In this document: positions 47,463-57,340 of the stretch, piece by piece
How positions within the stretch are numbered: position 1 is the stretch's first letter
Layout of the letters: every line of letters starts with the position of its first letter
Assembly: GCA_030704615.1 (NCBI GenBank)
Contig: CM060734.1
Location: 20,832,001 to 20,896,000 of the forward strand
DNA from: Takakia lepidozioides
Taxonomy: Eukaryota; Streptophyta; Takakiopsida; Takakiales; Takakiaceae
Direction of reading: 5' to 3'
DNA: 64,000 nt
Notes under the pieces: model-generated
What the model saw: only the letters and a program-made list of their open reading frames with translations
The model's database searches: none
Told to the model about the DNA's origin: nothing
Program-made: the position numbers and the translations under genes

Positions 47463-48737
47463 TTACTGCTTAGGATCAGCAAACCTTTGTGAACGAGCAC
47501 CCTTCTGCCGGTGAGAGTCCCTCGGAGGGCTCTGTGTGTGAGCCCGAGCCATGTCGCTGGCTGGTGGGGATGACTGTCGACTAGATGGAGCTGACTGCCC
47601 TGCCTTAGGCTGATATGGAGGTAACTTTTCAGGCATAGGAGATCCCCGCCGTTTCTTCTCCGCCATTTGTATCGCATAATCCTCAGACATATCAAAATTC
47701 CCGTCCACAGAACCAGTAGTATCCGAATCATCTTCCCCCCGTTGGCCGTATTGTCTTCTGACCTTTTGTGACTTCTCAGGAATCCTGACTGGCATACAAT
47801 GTATGCCCACCATGTCTGGAAGCTTATACTGTAAGACTTGTGTCAACCTCTTTCGGGCAAGATTAGTGTATGCCCGCAGCTCATCATCTGTATAGCTGAG
47901 TGGTGTGCCAATGACTTTGGAGAAGTGTAGCCAATTCCTGGCTTCATGCCCCTTGGGAAAAATGTGGTCAAGACCTAAGTTCTCCAGAGCAAAAGTAAAC
48001 CAAGAACGGAGTTGGGGATCCTTCTGAAGCATGATCCTTATATCATACAGATATGTGTGTGGTGGAATTGGAGGTAACGTCCAATGCTCCCCACTGGAAT
48101 AAGTCTGAAACCTCATCTGCATCTTCTGCTGCTCAATGTGGTAGCGTGAAATAAAACAAGCAACATAATACAGCCCACAACCCATGGTCTTGGTGTAGAT
48201 GAATCCATGAACAATCTGGAAGGCAATTAATTCCTTCAGCATGGTTCCTGCCTCAGACCAGTACCGTGCAAAATGGTGATCTTCAATGGGTCGGTCAGTT
48301 GGAAGAACTTTAGTCCGAGTTGCCACTGGCAACCAAATGCGCATAATCGGGTAATAGTGTGCCAAAGTCTCTGGAGGACTGAATTCTTTCCAGGCCAAAT
48401 CCATAACAATGGGAATTTGGTTGAAGGGCAGAATCATAGCTCGATTGTATTCAAGTGCAGCAGGAGTAGTAGGTGGGTTAAAAGAAGCATCACCCCAAAC
48501 CTCAGACAGTGATTGCTGCAGTGCCATGGTATCAACACTGTCGACCTGGTGTGGCTGCTGTGATGTTGTTGCCACAATCCCTCGTGATGTTGGCAAGTCC
48601 TGCACTTCATGTGCTGAAAATTGGAAAATCAAAGTCTTTGCCTGCAAATAAGTAGCCATGAGCTGTTCCTCAGGAACAAAGGCCATTTTCTCAATGTTGA
48701 AGCCCAAGTCATCTACTTGAGTCTGAAGCCCTTCCAC
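47463..48737 (-). CDS. Unrecognised 424-residue protein, copy 2
   Basis: A complete frame. N-terminal part (1-110) is Gln/Val-rich with possible coiled coil (MEGLQTQVDDLGFNIEK). The core (about 130-330) holds LAHYYPIMRIWLPVA, HFARYWSEAGTMLKELIAF, MGCGLYYVACFISRYH, EHWTLPPIPPHTYLYD, WFTFALENLGLDHIF and EARNWLHFSKVIGTPLSYT. The tail is Ser/Pro/Arg-rich (SPPASDMARAHTQSPPR). Core blocks recur in the broken copy at 39793-40947, which shows it is a real protein family present more than once. No enzymatic motif. It lies within mobile DNA with a zinc-knuckle frame upstream on the same strand, so a gag-like role is my guess; a captured host gene is possible. Reading 47463 onwards from an ATG at 48737. 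Confidence 0.55.
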   Translation of the reverse strand: MEGLQTQVDDLGFNIEKMAFVPEEQLMATYLQAKTLIFQFSAHEVQDLPTSRGIVATTSQQPHQVDSVDTMALQQSLSEVWGDASFNPPTTPAALEYNRAMILPFNQIPIVMDLAWKEFSPPETLAHYYPIMRIWLPVATRTKVLPTDRPIEDHHFARYWSEAGTMLKELIAFQIVHGFIYTKTMGCGLYYVACFISRYHIEQQKMQMRFQTYSSGEHWTLPPIPPHTYLYDIRIMLQKDPQLRSWFTFALENLGLDHIFPKGHEARNWLHFSKVIGTPLSYTDDELRAYTNLARKRLTQVLQYKLPDMVGIHCMPVRIPEKSQKVRRQYGQRGEDDSDTTGSVDGNFDMSEDYAIQMAEKKRRGSPMPEKLPPYQPKAGQSAPSSRQSSPPASDMARAHTQSPPRDSHRQKGARSQRFADPKQ

Positions 48738-48745
48738 ATCCAGCA

Positions 48746-49177
48746 GTGCAACTGCTCAAGGAGTTGCGGTTGGAGGGGTTGTTGCGCAAAGAGTGGTCTT
48801 TGCATCATCGGGATTTGATGATCCAGTTCATCAAGAACTTTGAGCCAAAGATAGGAGTTACCCAGGTGAAGGGCGTAGATATACAAGTTACTCCGCAGTA
48901 CTTGCAACAGCTTTTTGAATTATCATCTGGTAATGTGAGCGTGGACGAGCACAGGGCAAGATTGCAAATAGGGGATCTTTTCCAAGAAACGAGTTTTTTC
49001 AGGAACCAGGGATTCACTTGCACCAAAGCCGAGTATCCAGGGTTGAGGGAAATTGGCCAGGTACTAAACATTCTATTTGCCATGAAACAAAACCAACAGT
49101 ATCTTAGTAGATCTTTTACGGAGGAGGTTTTGAAAGCCTTGAGAGGAGTGTGGTGTGGCGATTGTTTGCCTCTGTAA
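48746..49177 (+). CDS. Unrecognised 143-residue open frame
   Basis: The frame reads LHHRDLMIQFIKNF, VKGVDIQVTPQYLQQLFEL, HRARLQIGDLFQETSFFRNQ, GFTCTKAEYPGLREIGQVLN and SFTEEVLKALRGVW. Its composition (balanced charged and hydrophobic residues, few repeats) looks like real protein rather than a shadow. It starts 9 bp from, and diverges from, the 424-residue - strand frame. No domain recognised; it is probably a fragment of a retroelement or host gene joined here by insertion. Confidence 0.4.
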   Translation: MQLLKELRLEGLLRKEWSLHHRDLMIQFIKNFEPKIGVTQVKGVDIQVTPQYLQQLFELSSGNVSVDEHRARLQIGDLFQETSFFRNQGFTCTKAEYPGLREIGQVLNILFAMKQNQQYLSRSFTEEVLKALRGVWCGDCLPL

Positions 49178-49189
49178 GATTGTCGTGCT

Positions 49190-50134
49190 CTTTACTCGTA
49201 GATCCTCCATGTCTCTAATTCGCTTCATCCCGGACAAACAAGAAGGTCTTGTTTGGAATAACTGCAGGAAAGCTTGTAATGCGTATAGCATGAAAGTGTG
49301 ATTAGCACAGAATGGAATATGCAAGTGGGTGTAAGCCTGCGGGGCTTGCAAATAGTGAGTGAGAGAGAAAGTACTTTCGACCTGCCCTTCCTTGCGCCAC
49401 TGCGTAAGAAGTAGAGCTAGTATATAGTCCGTGATATCCGCCATAGCTACAAAGCTATAGCTTTGATTGCCCATCCTGTCGAGACACTGGTTATCCGGAA
49501 TAACACCTATTCTTCCGCTCATAATCTTCTTAATTTCTTGTTCTTGTTCTTTGAATGGAGTCTCTTGCACAAAATTCACGTTGCTAATTGGCCATTGCCT
49601 TATTAGGTAACTTCTCATTTTTACCCTAATCTGTTTACATTCCATCTTGGAATGACCACTAGGACTGCATATGTGGCAAAGGTTCCCCTTTGCCGGACGC
49701 GTAAAGTGTTCCGTTACCTGTCCTCTTGATGCATTAATGGGCTCATAATAAGTTTCGGCTGATGTACCGGGTAGGTACTTTGACGGCCCTGTTTGTCGTC
49801 TTGTGTGATGAAGCTCGTTATTGCAGTACATGCAATGCGGAGTGCTTTGCCCCTTAGGCCACGTGTTTGAATTCAAACACTCTCCCGTCTCCTTCTGTCT
49901 GCGTGGCACATTCTCCGAGTTTGACTTCCAAACTGTCTTTACACTTACCGGCCACTTTACTGACGTTAACCCGTGTCCACCTGTCACTGCCCTTATGGAC
50001 TGTGCAACCTGTGTAGGCTGTGTTGCCTGTGATGGGCTGTGACAAATTGTGGTAGGCTGTGATATGCTGTAACAGACTGTGGTGGTTGTGATGGCTGTGT
50101 GAACACTTGTGTTCTCTGCTATGGCCATACACAT
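49190..50134 (-). pseudogene. Zinc-knuckle protein fragment, probable gag
   Basis: On the - strand the frame contains a degenerate Cys pair (HCMYCNNELHH) and a good CCHC knuckle CHICSPSGHSKMEC followed by a basic stretch, then SFVAMADITDYILALLLTQW, THYLQAPQAYTHLHIPFC and LSGMKRIRDMEDLR. The N-terminal 60 residues are translated minisatellite and Thr-rich. The last residues beyond about 49190 overlap the + strand frame and are likely not part of it. A CCHC knuckle with no enzymatic domain suggests a retroelement nucleocapsid region. Confidence 0.5.
49996..50100 (+). repeat. Short GGCTGTGATA minisatellite
   Basis: Eight or so imperfect units (TGTAGGCTGTG, ATGGGCTGTG, GTAGGCTGTGATATGCTGT). It is related in sequence to the array at 47121-47290. 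Confidence 0.6.
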
Positions 50135-50232
50135 TCGGCTTTATGACAAGTGCTTCATGCTCCGCTGGTGCTACTAATGTAGTATGTGACTGCATCTGTG
50201 TTTCAAGATGCAAATCATGCTGCAATGGTCTA

Positions 50233-51165
50233 TCATGGATACCACTGTATCCCTTTTAACTTATTGGCATTGACTCTACCAAGCATCTCTTTGTTAATGG
50301 TTTGTAACATAGGTGTGTTGTTATCATACATCTTATGTATGACATAAGGTCCTTTCCATGGTGATTTAAGCTTAGAAGCTTTAATCTTTCCCTTCTTCTG
50401 CAACCACAGTACCAAATCACTTGTCTTAAAAGTCTTCAATTTACCTTCATCAAACTGATCCGTCCTCTTCATCTCAATTCTGGCCATGTTATCTGCTGCA
50501 TCAGCACGTACTTCTTCCACATGATATAGTTCATGTTTCCTTACTTTAATTGAATCCTCCAATTCCATTCTCCTTCCCCATTCAGTTCTTATGGTAGGTA
50601 ATAAGAATTCCACTGGAAGTAAAGCTTCCATGCCATAAACAAATTGGAATGGTGTGTACTTGGTGGTGACCTTATATGAAGTGCTGTATGACCACAAAGC
50701 TGTCAACAACTTTGTATCCCAGTCTATCCCGTTCGCATTGACTATCTTAGCCAAAATAATGCATAGTATTTTGTTGGTGGCCTCTGCCTGCCCATTGCCT
50801 TGTGGGTAATGGGTTGTACTCTTCTTGTGCACAATCATGAACTCTTTAGTCAATAGTTCAATGGTCTCATTAATGAAATGACTTCCCTGGTCACCGAAAA
50901 ATTCCAGGGGACAGCCAAATCTTGTGATAATGTTCTCATATAGGAACCTTGTTGTGGACTTAGCTGTGTTGTCTCTCAGAGCCTTAGCTTCCACCCATTT
51001 TGTGAAATAATCAGTGGCTATGATTATATACTTGTTCTGTGTATTCCTGGCTGGTGGATTGATTGGTCCAACAAAATCCAATCCCCATTTCTAGAAGGAT
51101 TCAGTAGGCATTGTAGGATGCAAAGCCATCTTCCCCGATCTTTGCAAGGGTTGTCACTGAGCAGT
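50233..51165 (-). pseudogene. Ty3-type retrotransposon integrase
   Basis: From 51081 a 282-residue frame encodes the integrase core and C-terminus. The catalytic triad is intact: Asp in MDFVGPINPP, Asp in FFGDQGSHF, Glu in GNGQAEATNK. A C-terminal chromatin/DNA-binding-type region follows (DLVLWLQKKGKIKASKLKSP, then PWKGPYVIHKMYD). Upstream in frame lies QRSGKMALHPTMPTESF, a TAG at about 51090, and KWGLDFVG, so the frame originally continued; the Cys of the H2C2 finger is lost at the junction near 51165 with the + strand MULE-like gene. Protease and RT are absent. The end GRVNANKLKG is the usual end of pol. Confidence 0.82.
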
Positions 51166-51167
51166 AC

Positions 51168-53610
51168 TTGTGTGTGAAGTTCGGGCTCCGCCCGGGAACG
51201 GTGTTTTTGGAAGATGAGACGAATGATGCTTATGGGAATTTTTTGGAAAGTGTCGTTATTCTGCATGCAGATTTCGGAAACGGCAAAGAGTGGCGGCTCC
51301 CACCTTCTGAATCCATCCGGTACAGTGCAATTGGTGAAATCATGCCTAAAGAGTTCCCACGCTGGAACTTGGTTGATCCTCCTTCCACAAGAGGGTCTGG
51401 CGTGCAAGATGTGAAGTCTGCCATGAGGGATGTAGGCACCTCTTCACAAGCAGATAAGCCCAAACATATGAAAAGAGAAACCGAATCGGAGGATTTGCCA
51501 CTCCATCGCTCGTCGGTGGGTGCACTTTGCAGGGAAACAGTCGTAAACACTTATCCAGTGACGATGAAGACTGTATGGTCCTTCCATCGTATGTATCGAA
51601 GTCGTCCGTCACTAAGAGTGTGCAGATGTCGGCAGACAATGAGCACACACCCTCGGACTCAACTTCCGTCCGCTTAGTAATCGACATATTGCGGAGGATG
51701 AAGACAGCGGGTTCCTGCTCCAGTGACCTTTTTAGGCTTGATTACGACAAAACTCCAATCCATTCTGTGGAAACTTTGCCTGAAGTTGTGGATGGGAATG
51801 CTATCTACAAGTTCCCTCCAGTGCCGCCAGGTGCAGGCCCAGACGGCATGCTGGCAAGAATGAACAGGAAACATGACGGCCACCTATGGTGTGTCATCAA
51901 AACTTCATCGTCCAATCTGGGTGATGGAGTTCGAGTGAGATATGTATTGTGTGCTGGACATCTTAAATGTTTCTCGAGCACATGTTACCACTACATGAGC
52001 AAAGGCACCCGGAATGAAACAGACTGGATTGACAATTCGTCGACCCCATTTTGGCCTCAAGGTAGAGTTCCTGCAGGGACTTTCAAGTGTGCCCATTGCA
52101 ACGCAGCCCCTACATGCATGGCAGTGTGCAACGCCAAACAACACTACGTCGGGACCGTCGGCCCAGCGTGTACCGGAGCATGCATTCACATCAGAAAGCA
52201 TGACCACCCCGTCGCCAGAGGCAATTCCAGAGTCGCTTTTCAACAAGCCCACGATATTATCAAGGAGGAGGTGAGGTTGAGGCCAGGCGCAAAACCAAAG
52301 CAGATACAGCTCGCATCCGCACATAGAATTGCAATAGGCAGAATAATGACGGAAGCACAAGAGAGAAGCTGGGCAAGGGGGACATGAAGGAGCTGCTGGA
52401 AGCTGTCTCCCATGTGTGCAGCCCCAATGTCAGGAACCACATTGTCGGCTGCAAGAAACGAATCGGAAGAGGATCAGACATGCACTCCATCTTGGAAGTA
52501 AAGCGCACATGCGGCTACGACTTCATCCAGGGCAGCTTCTTTCCTGGTCAAGGCTCAGAGACGGACAAGTGCTTCATATTTAAGATATCAATGTGTGGAC
52601 CGGGGAGCGGTGTCGATTTGGTGAAGCGGATGACCAGTTGAGATCTCTCAAATTGTTGGGTCATGTTCGACCACATCAGGCGAATTACCAACCACGATTG
52701 GGTGACAATGGGGGCACATGTATACAACCCACATTGCAGAAAGTTGATGACCATTGCTATCTGCGAAATGAAAGGAGAAGACACAGATTTGGAGTTGCAT
52801 ATGTGGCGCGGAATTAATGAGCAAATGGCGAGAGCGAAGTTGACCCCTCCCGATTTTAGGGGCTTCATGGCTGACAATGCCCAGGCGAACTGGGCTGCAG
52901 TGAGAAGGGTATATGGGGACGACCCAAAGACTCCAATGGAAGGTAAGGAGAGATCTTGTGGGTTTCACTTCATGCAGAGTTTGACGCAAAATACGAAAAG
53001 GTTCGTGGCGTCACGCCACCGGCAGGATCATATCAGTATGTGCCTTGCGTGGAAAAATGCGAATTCCATCGACGAGGAGGAGACCGAGTTTGCAACCATA
53101 CGCGCCTAGTGGGTGTCTTCAGGGGCAGTGGATGTGAAAGATCAGCCAGAACTGCAAACGTAGCTTGCGTGGTGGCACTATAGATTCCGCCAGTTTGGAG
53201 ACTACATGAGACAGATAACACATTTCTGTACTTGACAATTGTTTTGTTTTGTGCTTGGACATTCTCCACAATGAGTGACATTTCTAATTTCTTTCAACAG
53301 GACATGAGCTTGCAGGATGACATGGATATGCCGATGACGAACATGGCCGAATCGGTGCACTCTTCCTGGCGTGCTTCCTCTTTGGCACATCTCATTGACA
53401 TGTTGACAGCAACAACAGAAGATATTATGAGGGCCATCATGCAACAATCTGGTTACTACCAGTTTCTGGGAGGAAAGCAATGGGGTATCGGACCAGACAG
53501 GCAGGAGCTGCTGATGAGGGCGGCGCATCGTTCCACTGATCCCAAAAAATGGACTGCTGCATTGCGGGAAACAATAAGGTCAACGCCGTTACACAATCGG
53601 GGGAATTGCA
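51168..53610 (+). pseudogene. MULE-like transposase, interrupted
   Basis: A long protein can be followed through 51290-51520, 51527-52387, 52384-52641, 52663-53109 and 53301-53610. An N-terminal zinc-finger region has HLWCVIKTSSS, VLCAGHLKCFSSTCYHYM, FKCAHCNAAPTC and ACIHIRKHDHPV, similar to FLYWCH/GCM-type fingers of MULE transposases. The DDE part shows CWVMFDHIRR, HVYNPHCRKLMTIAICEM, FRGFMADNAQANWAAVRRVY (second catalytic Asp) and LAWWHYRFRQFGDYM. Breaks: frameshifts near 51530-51660 and 52330-52385, TGA at 52639-52641, TAG at 53107-53109 and another near 53162, the last two at expected Trp codons. TTCTTTCAACAG at 53289-53300 looks like an intron acceptor. It is cut off by array D. Confidence 0.75.
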
Positions 53611-53612
53611 AG

Positions 53613-54147
53613 CGACCGCCGATATGGCGGTCGTAATTTTATTTTATTTTTAAAAATAAAGCACCGCCAGTATGGCGGTCGCTATTTTAATTGTTTTTAA
53701 AAAATGAAGCGACCGCTGATACGACGGTTGTTATTTTAATTTTTTTTATAAAAATGAAGCGACCGCTATATGGCGGTCGCACTTTTTAGTTTTTCTGAAA
53801 ATTGAAGCTATCGCCCTATGGCGGTCGCTCTTTTTCGTTTTAAAAAAAAAATGAAGCGACCGCCAATACTGCGGTCATTTTTTTTTCCCTCTCTCTTTTA
53901 AGTTTTTGTTAAAAAATGAAGCGACCGCCCTATGGTGGTCGCTCTTTTTCGGGATTTAAAAAAAAATGAAGCGAGCACCAATACGGCGGTCGATTTTTTT
54001 TTTCTTTTTAAATTTTTGCTTAAAAAATAAAGCGACCACCCTATGGCGGATGAATATATATATATATATAAAGTTAAGCGACCGCCTTTTGGCGGTCGCT
54101 CTTTTTCGGGATTTTTAAAAATGAATGACCGCCAATACGGTGGTCGT
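53613..54147. repeat. Palindrome array D (GCGACCGCC...GGCGGTCGC)
   Basis: About eleven units at roughly 50 bp spacing, the longest array in the window. Units such as GCGACCGCCCTATGGCGGTC are nearly perfect palindromes; others have decayed on one arm. A (TA)n tract at 54055-54070 interrupts it. The left edge cuts the MULE-like gene. Confidence 0.92.
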
Positions 54148-54529
54148 TTTTCATCTTCTCCAATAATACACATTCTCACCATCTCACACAATCATAATTC
54201 TTCAATCATTGCATTCAAAATCGGATTCACATTCCATCATTCCATTTTTCACATAAAATAGATTGAATTGAACTTCCTTATTTTCCTTGTCTTCTTCTAT
54301 TCATTCGTAAACATTACGTTGCAACATTGCAGGACTCCCGGTTATCAGCGTCATATATGTCAGTCAGTGTCAGGTCACGTCAGACCTGACGCTGACGGGA
54401 CCTCCGTCATGTCAGGTTCCGGGAATATTCTGGTAAAAATAGAACTAGGTAAAATACTGCCACTTAAGCAGCCACGTCGCCGACACGGTGGCGGTGACAA
54501 ATACATTTTAAAAATTAATAAAATGAAAA
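54148..54529. other. Core between arrays D and E
   Basis: No gene. Contains TCAGGTCACGTCAGACCTGA and neighbouring CTGACGCTGACGG palindromic phrases near 54370-54410, and ACATTCTCACCATCTCACAC resembling 39160-39215. Confidence 0.5.
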
Positions 54530-55003
54530 CGACCGCCAATTTTGGCGGTCGCTTTATTTTTTGAAATTGAAAAAATAAGAGCGACCGCCATATTGGCTGT
54601 CACTTTGTTTTAAATAAATAAATAAATAAAGCGACATAAGTAAATAAAAGCGACCGCCACACCGATGGTCGCTTATTTTAAAATAAAATAATAATGGCGA
54701 CCGCCAAACTGGCGGTCGCGTTTTTTTAAAAATATTAAGAAGAAAAGCGACCACCATATTGACGGTCGTTTTATTTTAAATATATAAACAAATCAAGCGA
54801 CCGCAATACCGAAGGTCGCATTATATTTTGAAACAAAAAACAATAGCGACCGCCATACGAGCGGTCGCTTAAATTTAAAAATATACAAAATAGAAGCGAT
54901 CGCAATATTTCGCAAAATCAAAGGAAATAAAAGCGACCGCAATAGTGACAGTCGCTTGTGTTTCATAAAAAATAAAAATAACGACCGCAGTATTAGCGGT
55001 CGC
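54530..55003. repeat. Palindrome array E (GCGACCGCC...GGCGGTCGC)
   Basis: About ten units at 45-65 bp spacing with longer AT spacers than in the other arrays. Some units keep only one good arm (GCGACCGCAATACCGAAGG). It ends 110 bp before a TATA-like element and the hAT-type coding region. Confidence 0.9.
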
Positions 55004-55112
55004 TTAATTTTAAAATTATAACAAATATGGTTGTACCGCCTTTTTCGGGTGGGCGCTATTGGTTGGTCATTTTTTCATTTCACTTTCATTTCACTTTCAT
55101 CCTTCCTGGAGC

Positions 55113-55120
55113 ATATATAA
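55113..55120 (+). promoter_or_regulatory. TATA-like element upstream of the hAT-type frame
   Basis: GCATATATAAGGG lies about 80 bp upstream of the start of the open frame at 55193 and downstream of array E. Position and sequence fit a TATA box, but no transcript evidence is available. Confidence 0.35.
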
Positions 55121-55189
55121 GGGAACAGGGTCACCAAGCTCCTCACTTCTTTTGGCGCAAACACTTGAGGTTGTTTTGGATGTTCTCTT

Positions 55190-55942
55190 CCATTGAACGA
55201 GAGTGTAGCCCAAGAGGAGGGTGCGCACATTTTGCCGTTATGGCTTCCACCAAAACTACTTCAGCAGATTGTGTATAAGCTCAACATTACAACGTGTATC
55301 GACCCACTTGGGTTGGTGACAGGTGTAGAAGTGTTGGGCTATCGTATTGCACTCTACATTCACAGGTTTATTTATAGGTCACTGTTTTTTGTTGCTTACA
55401 TCACTACGGCCCAAGGGAGTGGATATTGGGTGAAGATGAGGGAGGAATGGAGCCCTTGGTATATGGTAATCCCGAAAACTGTCAGTGCCACTGGCAGTGT
55501 TGAGTGCAACCTATGTGGACTGAAGCTTTCTTATCGTAAGGATCGGCTGCTCGCTCACCTCGGCTATAGAGGTGTGAAGAATGTTGGGGTGGGTTTATGC
55601 CCTAAAACATCAATACGGGTAAAAACCCACTTTGCCCACTGTGGAGGCAATATTCCAATGTCTCTGGATCGCGACACGACCTCTGAGCAGAAAACTTCAT
55701 CTTCCCGTCAGGATGCCCCTATTAGTACCCAAGGGACTCTTATGAGGCTTCAATTGTCATTGGACAAATAGGTCGTGCCGAAGCAACACCTGCTTCAACA
55801 CCTTTTTGTACCTTACACTTCAACGAAGTAGAGGATTACGGCAGCAATCCATGCAGGAAGACATTAATTTGTCTGCGAAAAGACAGTTGGATAAAAAATG
55901 GACGCAATTTTTCTTTGAGGCCAACATACCGTTTAATGTGGC

Positions 55943-55946
<4 letters not shown>
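55190..55946 (+). pseudogene. hAT-type transposase N-terminus with BED-like finger
   Basis: The frame to 55771 contains SVECNLCGLKLSYRKDRLLA followed by HLGYRG and VKTHFAHCGG. A Cys-x2-Cys with a downstream His and Cys in this setting is a BED-type DNA-binding finger. After a TAG, another frame (55806-55946) ends KKWTQFFFEANIPFNVAR, the FFY.N.IPFNV motif that opens the DUF659 region of plant hAT proteins. There the sequence runs into poly-T. The catalytic core and hATC dimerisation region are absent. Array E sits where subterminal transposase-binding repeats would be expected. Start codon uncertain; the ATG at 55436 in MREEWSPWY is an alternative. Confidence 0.65.
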
Positions 55947-55973
<27 letters not shown>

Positions 55974-57340
55974 CCCCACTCTACCTGTTCGCGGCCTTCC
56001 GTGGCTCCAACCGCCCCAACTCCTCACGGCCCGCCTTAGGCTCTCGTTGGCCACGGGCTACCCCGTGATACCCCGTGGTACCACTCCCACGAGCCTTCAC
56101 GACCCACCATCCCCACGATTTGGTCACCGTGCCCACCCGTTGTGTCCGCACCACGGCTTCCAACGGTCACGGTCAACAGTCACGGCCTGGGCTCGTGGTA
56201 TCTCGTGATACCGCCCCACGGCCCATAACGGCCACTGTTCCCTGCGTGCCCTAGACTCCCGAGGCGTTCCCACGCGTTCCCGAGCTGGGGTTTGCTCCTG
56301 CACCTGCTGCCGACGAGCTATGGCTTCTGCAGAGCCATCAGCCCCGTCGCCCTGCACTCCTGAGCTCTTACGACCCACTAGAAGCGCCCCCAACTCAACA
56401 AGCAAGCCATATGCTGCCCAACAAGCTCCATTTTCTCCATGAAGCTTACAAAAACAAATCTGAAAATACACACCTTTACAACCTTGGTGTACCCGCAGTT
56501 CTACTGCACATTCCCTGGCTCTAGGATGCCTTGTTGCTGCCCTTCCAGCCTCCCGCTCTTGCCACTCCAAGAGCCCTTATACTGCTGAGTTTCAGATTGA
56601 AACTCCAACTCAGCACATGTTTCACAAGTGCACTGATTTGTACACAAAAGGGACCAGCCCCCTCTCTTCACTCATACCTCTTCATGAGCTTGGAGCTGAA
56701 GCTCCCAATGGGCTGTGATGCATCCCCTCGCAGCTCCACCATTCGGCTGCTCCTGATCTACTCGCAACAACTAGTTTCGGGCAGAAATACCTTGAGCTGA
56801 TCATATCATCTCCAACCTGCAACACGCTAGCTTCCATGCGCAGCCCACATTCCTGCAGCTCCTTAACTCGGCCTGCAGCTGAAGAAGACGACCACCAGTT
56901 CGCCCACTCGTGGCCAACATCTCCTCCGCTTCACAAAAGAAGCCCAAACTTGGTTGTCATAGCGTTGAGCTGACCGCCTCTCTATCCATTGCAAACCTGC
57001 AACCTGTTTGCCTTCGCACTCTATCCGCTTTGGATAGATTCATGCACGGATCCCTGCACTCTAGGCTGAACCGCTTTTCATGATCTGAAAACTCAAGTGC
57101 TACAACTAACTCGAACCTGGCACTCACAGACTCGAGCTCATCTTTCTCGAGTGATAAGGAAAAGAATGATACAAGCACACAAGCTCTCTCAAACTCACAT
57201 ACTTGCACATGAAAACATCACTCATATATTAAGTTGAGCCAAGTACACCCCACGCCATGGGGAATCCACACTACGGCGCCATAGCTGGACGCGGTGAGGC
57301 TCAACTCGAGAAAGATGAGCCCACCGCGATCTGCCGTGAA
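55947..57340 (-). mobile_element. 1.4-kb poly(A)-ended repeat, copy 1
   Basis: On the - strand the unit starts TTCACGGCAGATCGCGG and ends in a 27-nt A run (T run at 55947-55973). Copy 2 at 59499-60898 matches over its whole length with many small differences. Shared phrases include TTGAGAGAGCTTGTGTGC-like, AATCTGAAACTCAGCA and CCGTGGAAGCCGTGG-type blocks rich in CGTGG. No long protein is conserved; a short frame in each copy (MxREAxS at the end) is the same but has no domain. A poly(A) tail indicates retroposition of a transcript; an LTR role is discussed among the findings. Its tail lies exactly at the break in the hAT frame. Confidence 0.8.

Noticed and set aside
23921-55003. Regularly spaced palindromes resembling a CRISPR array
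   Set aside because: Spacers are low-complexity AT sequence, repeats are degenerate, no cas genes exist, and the surrounding DNA is plant nuclear.
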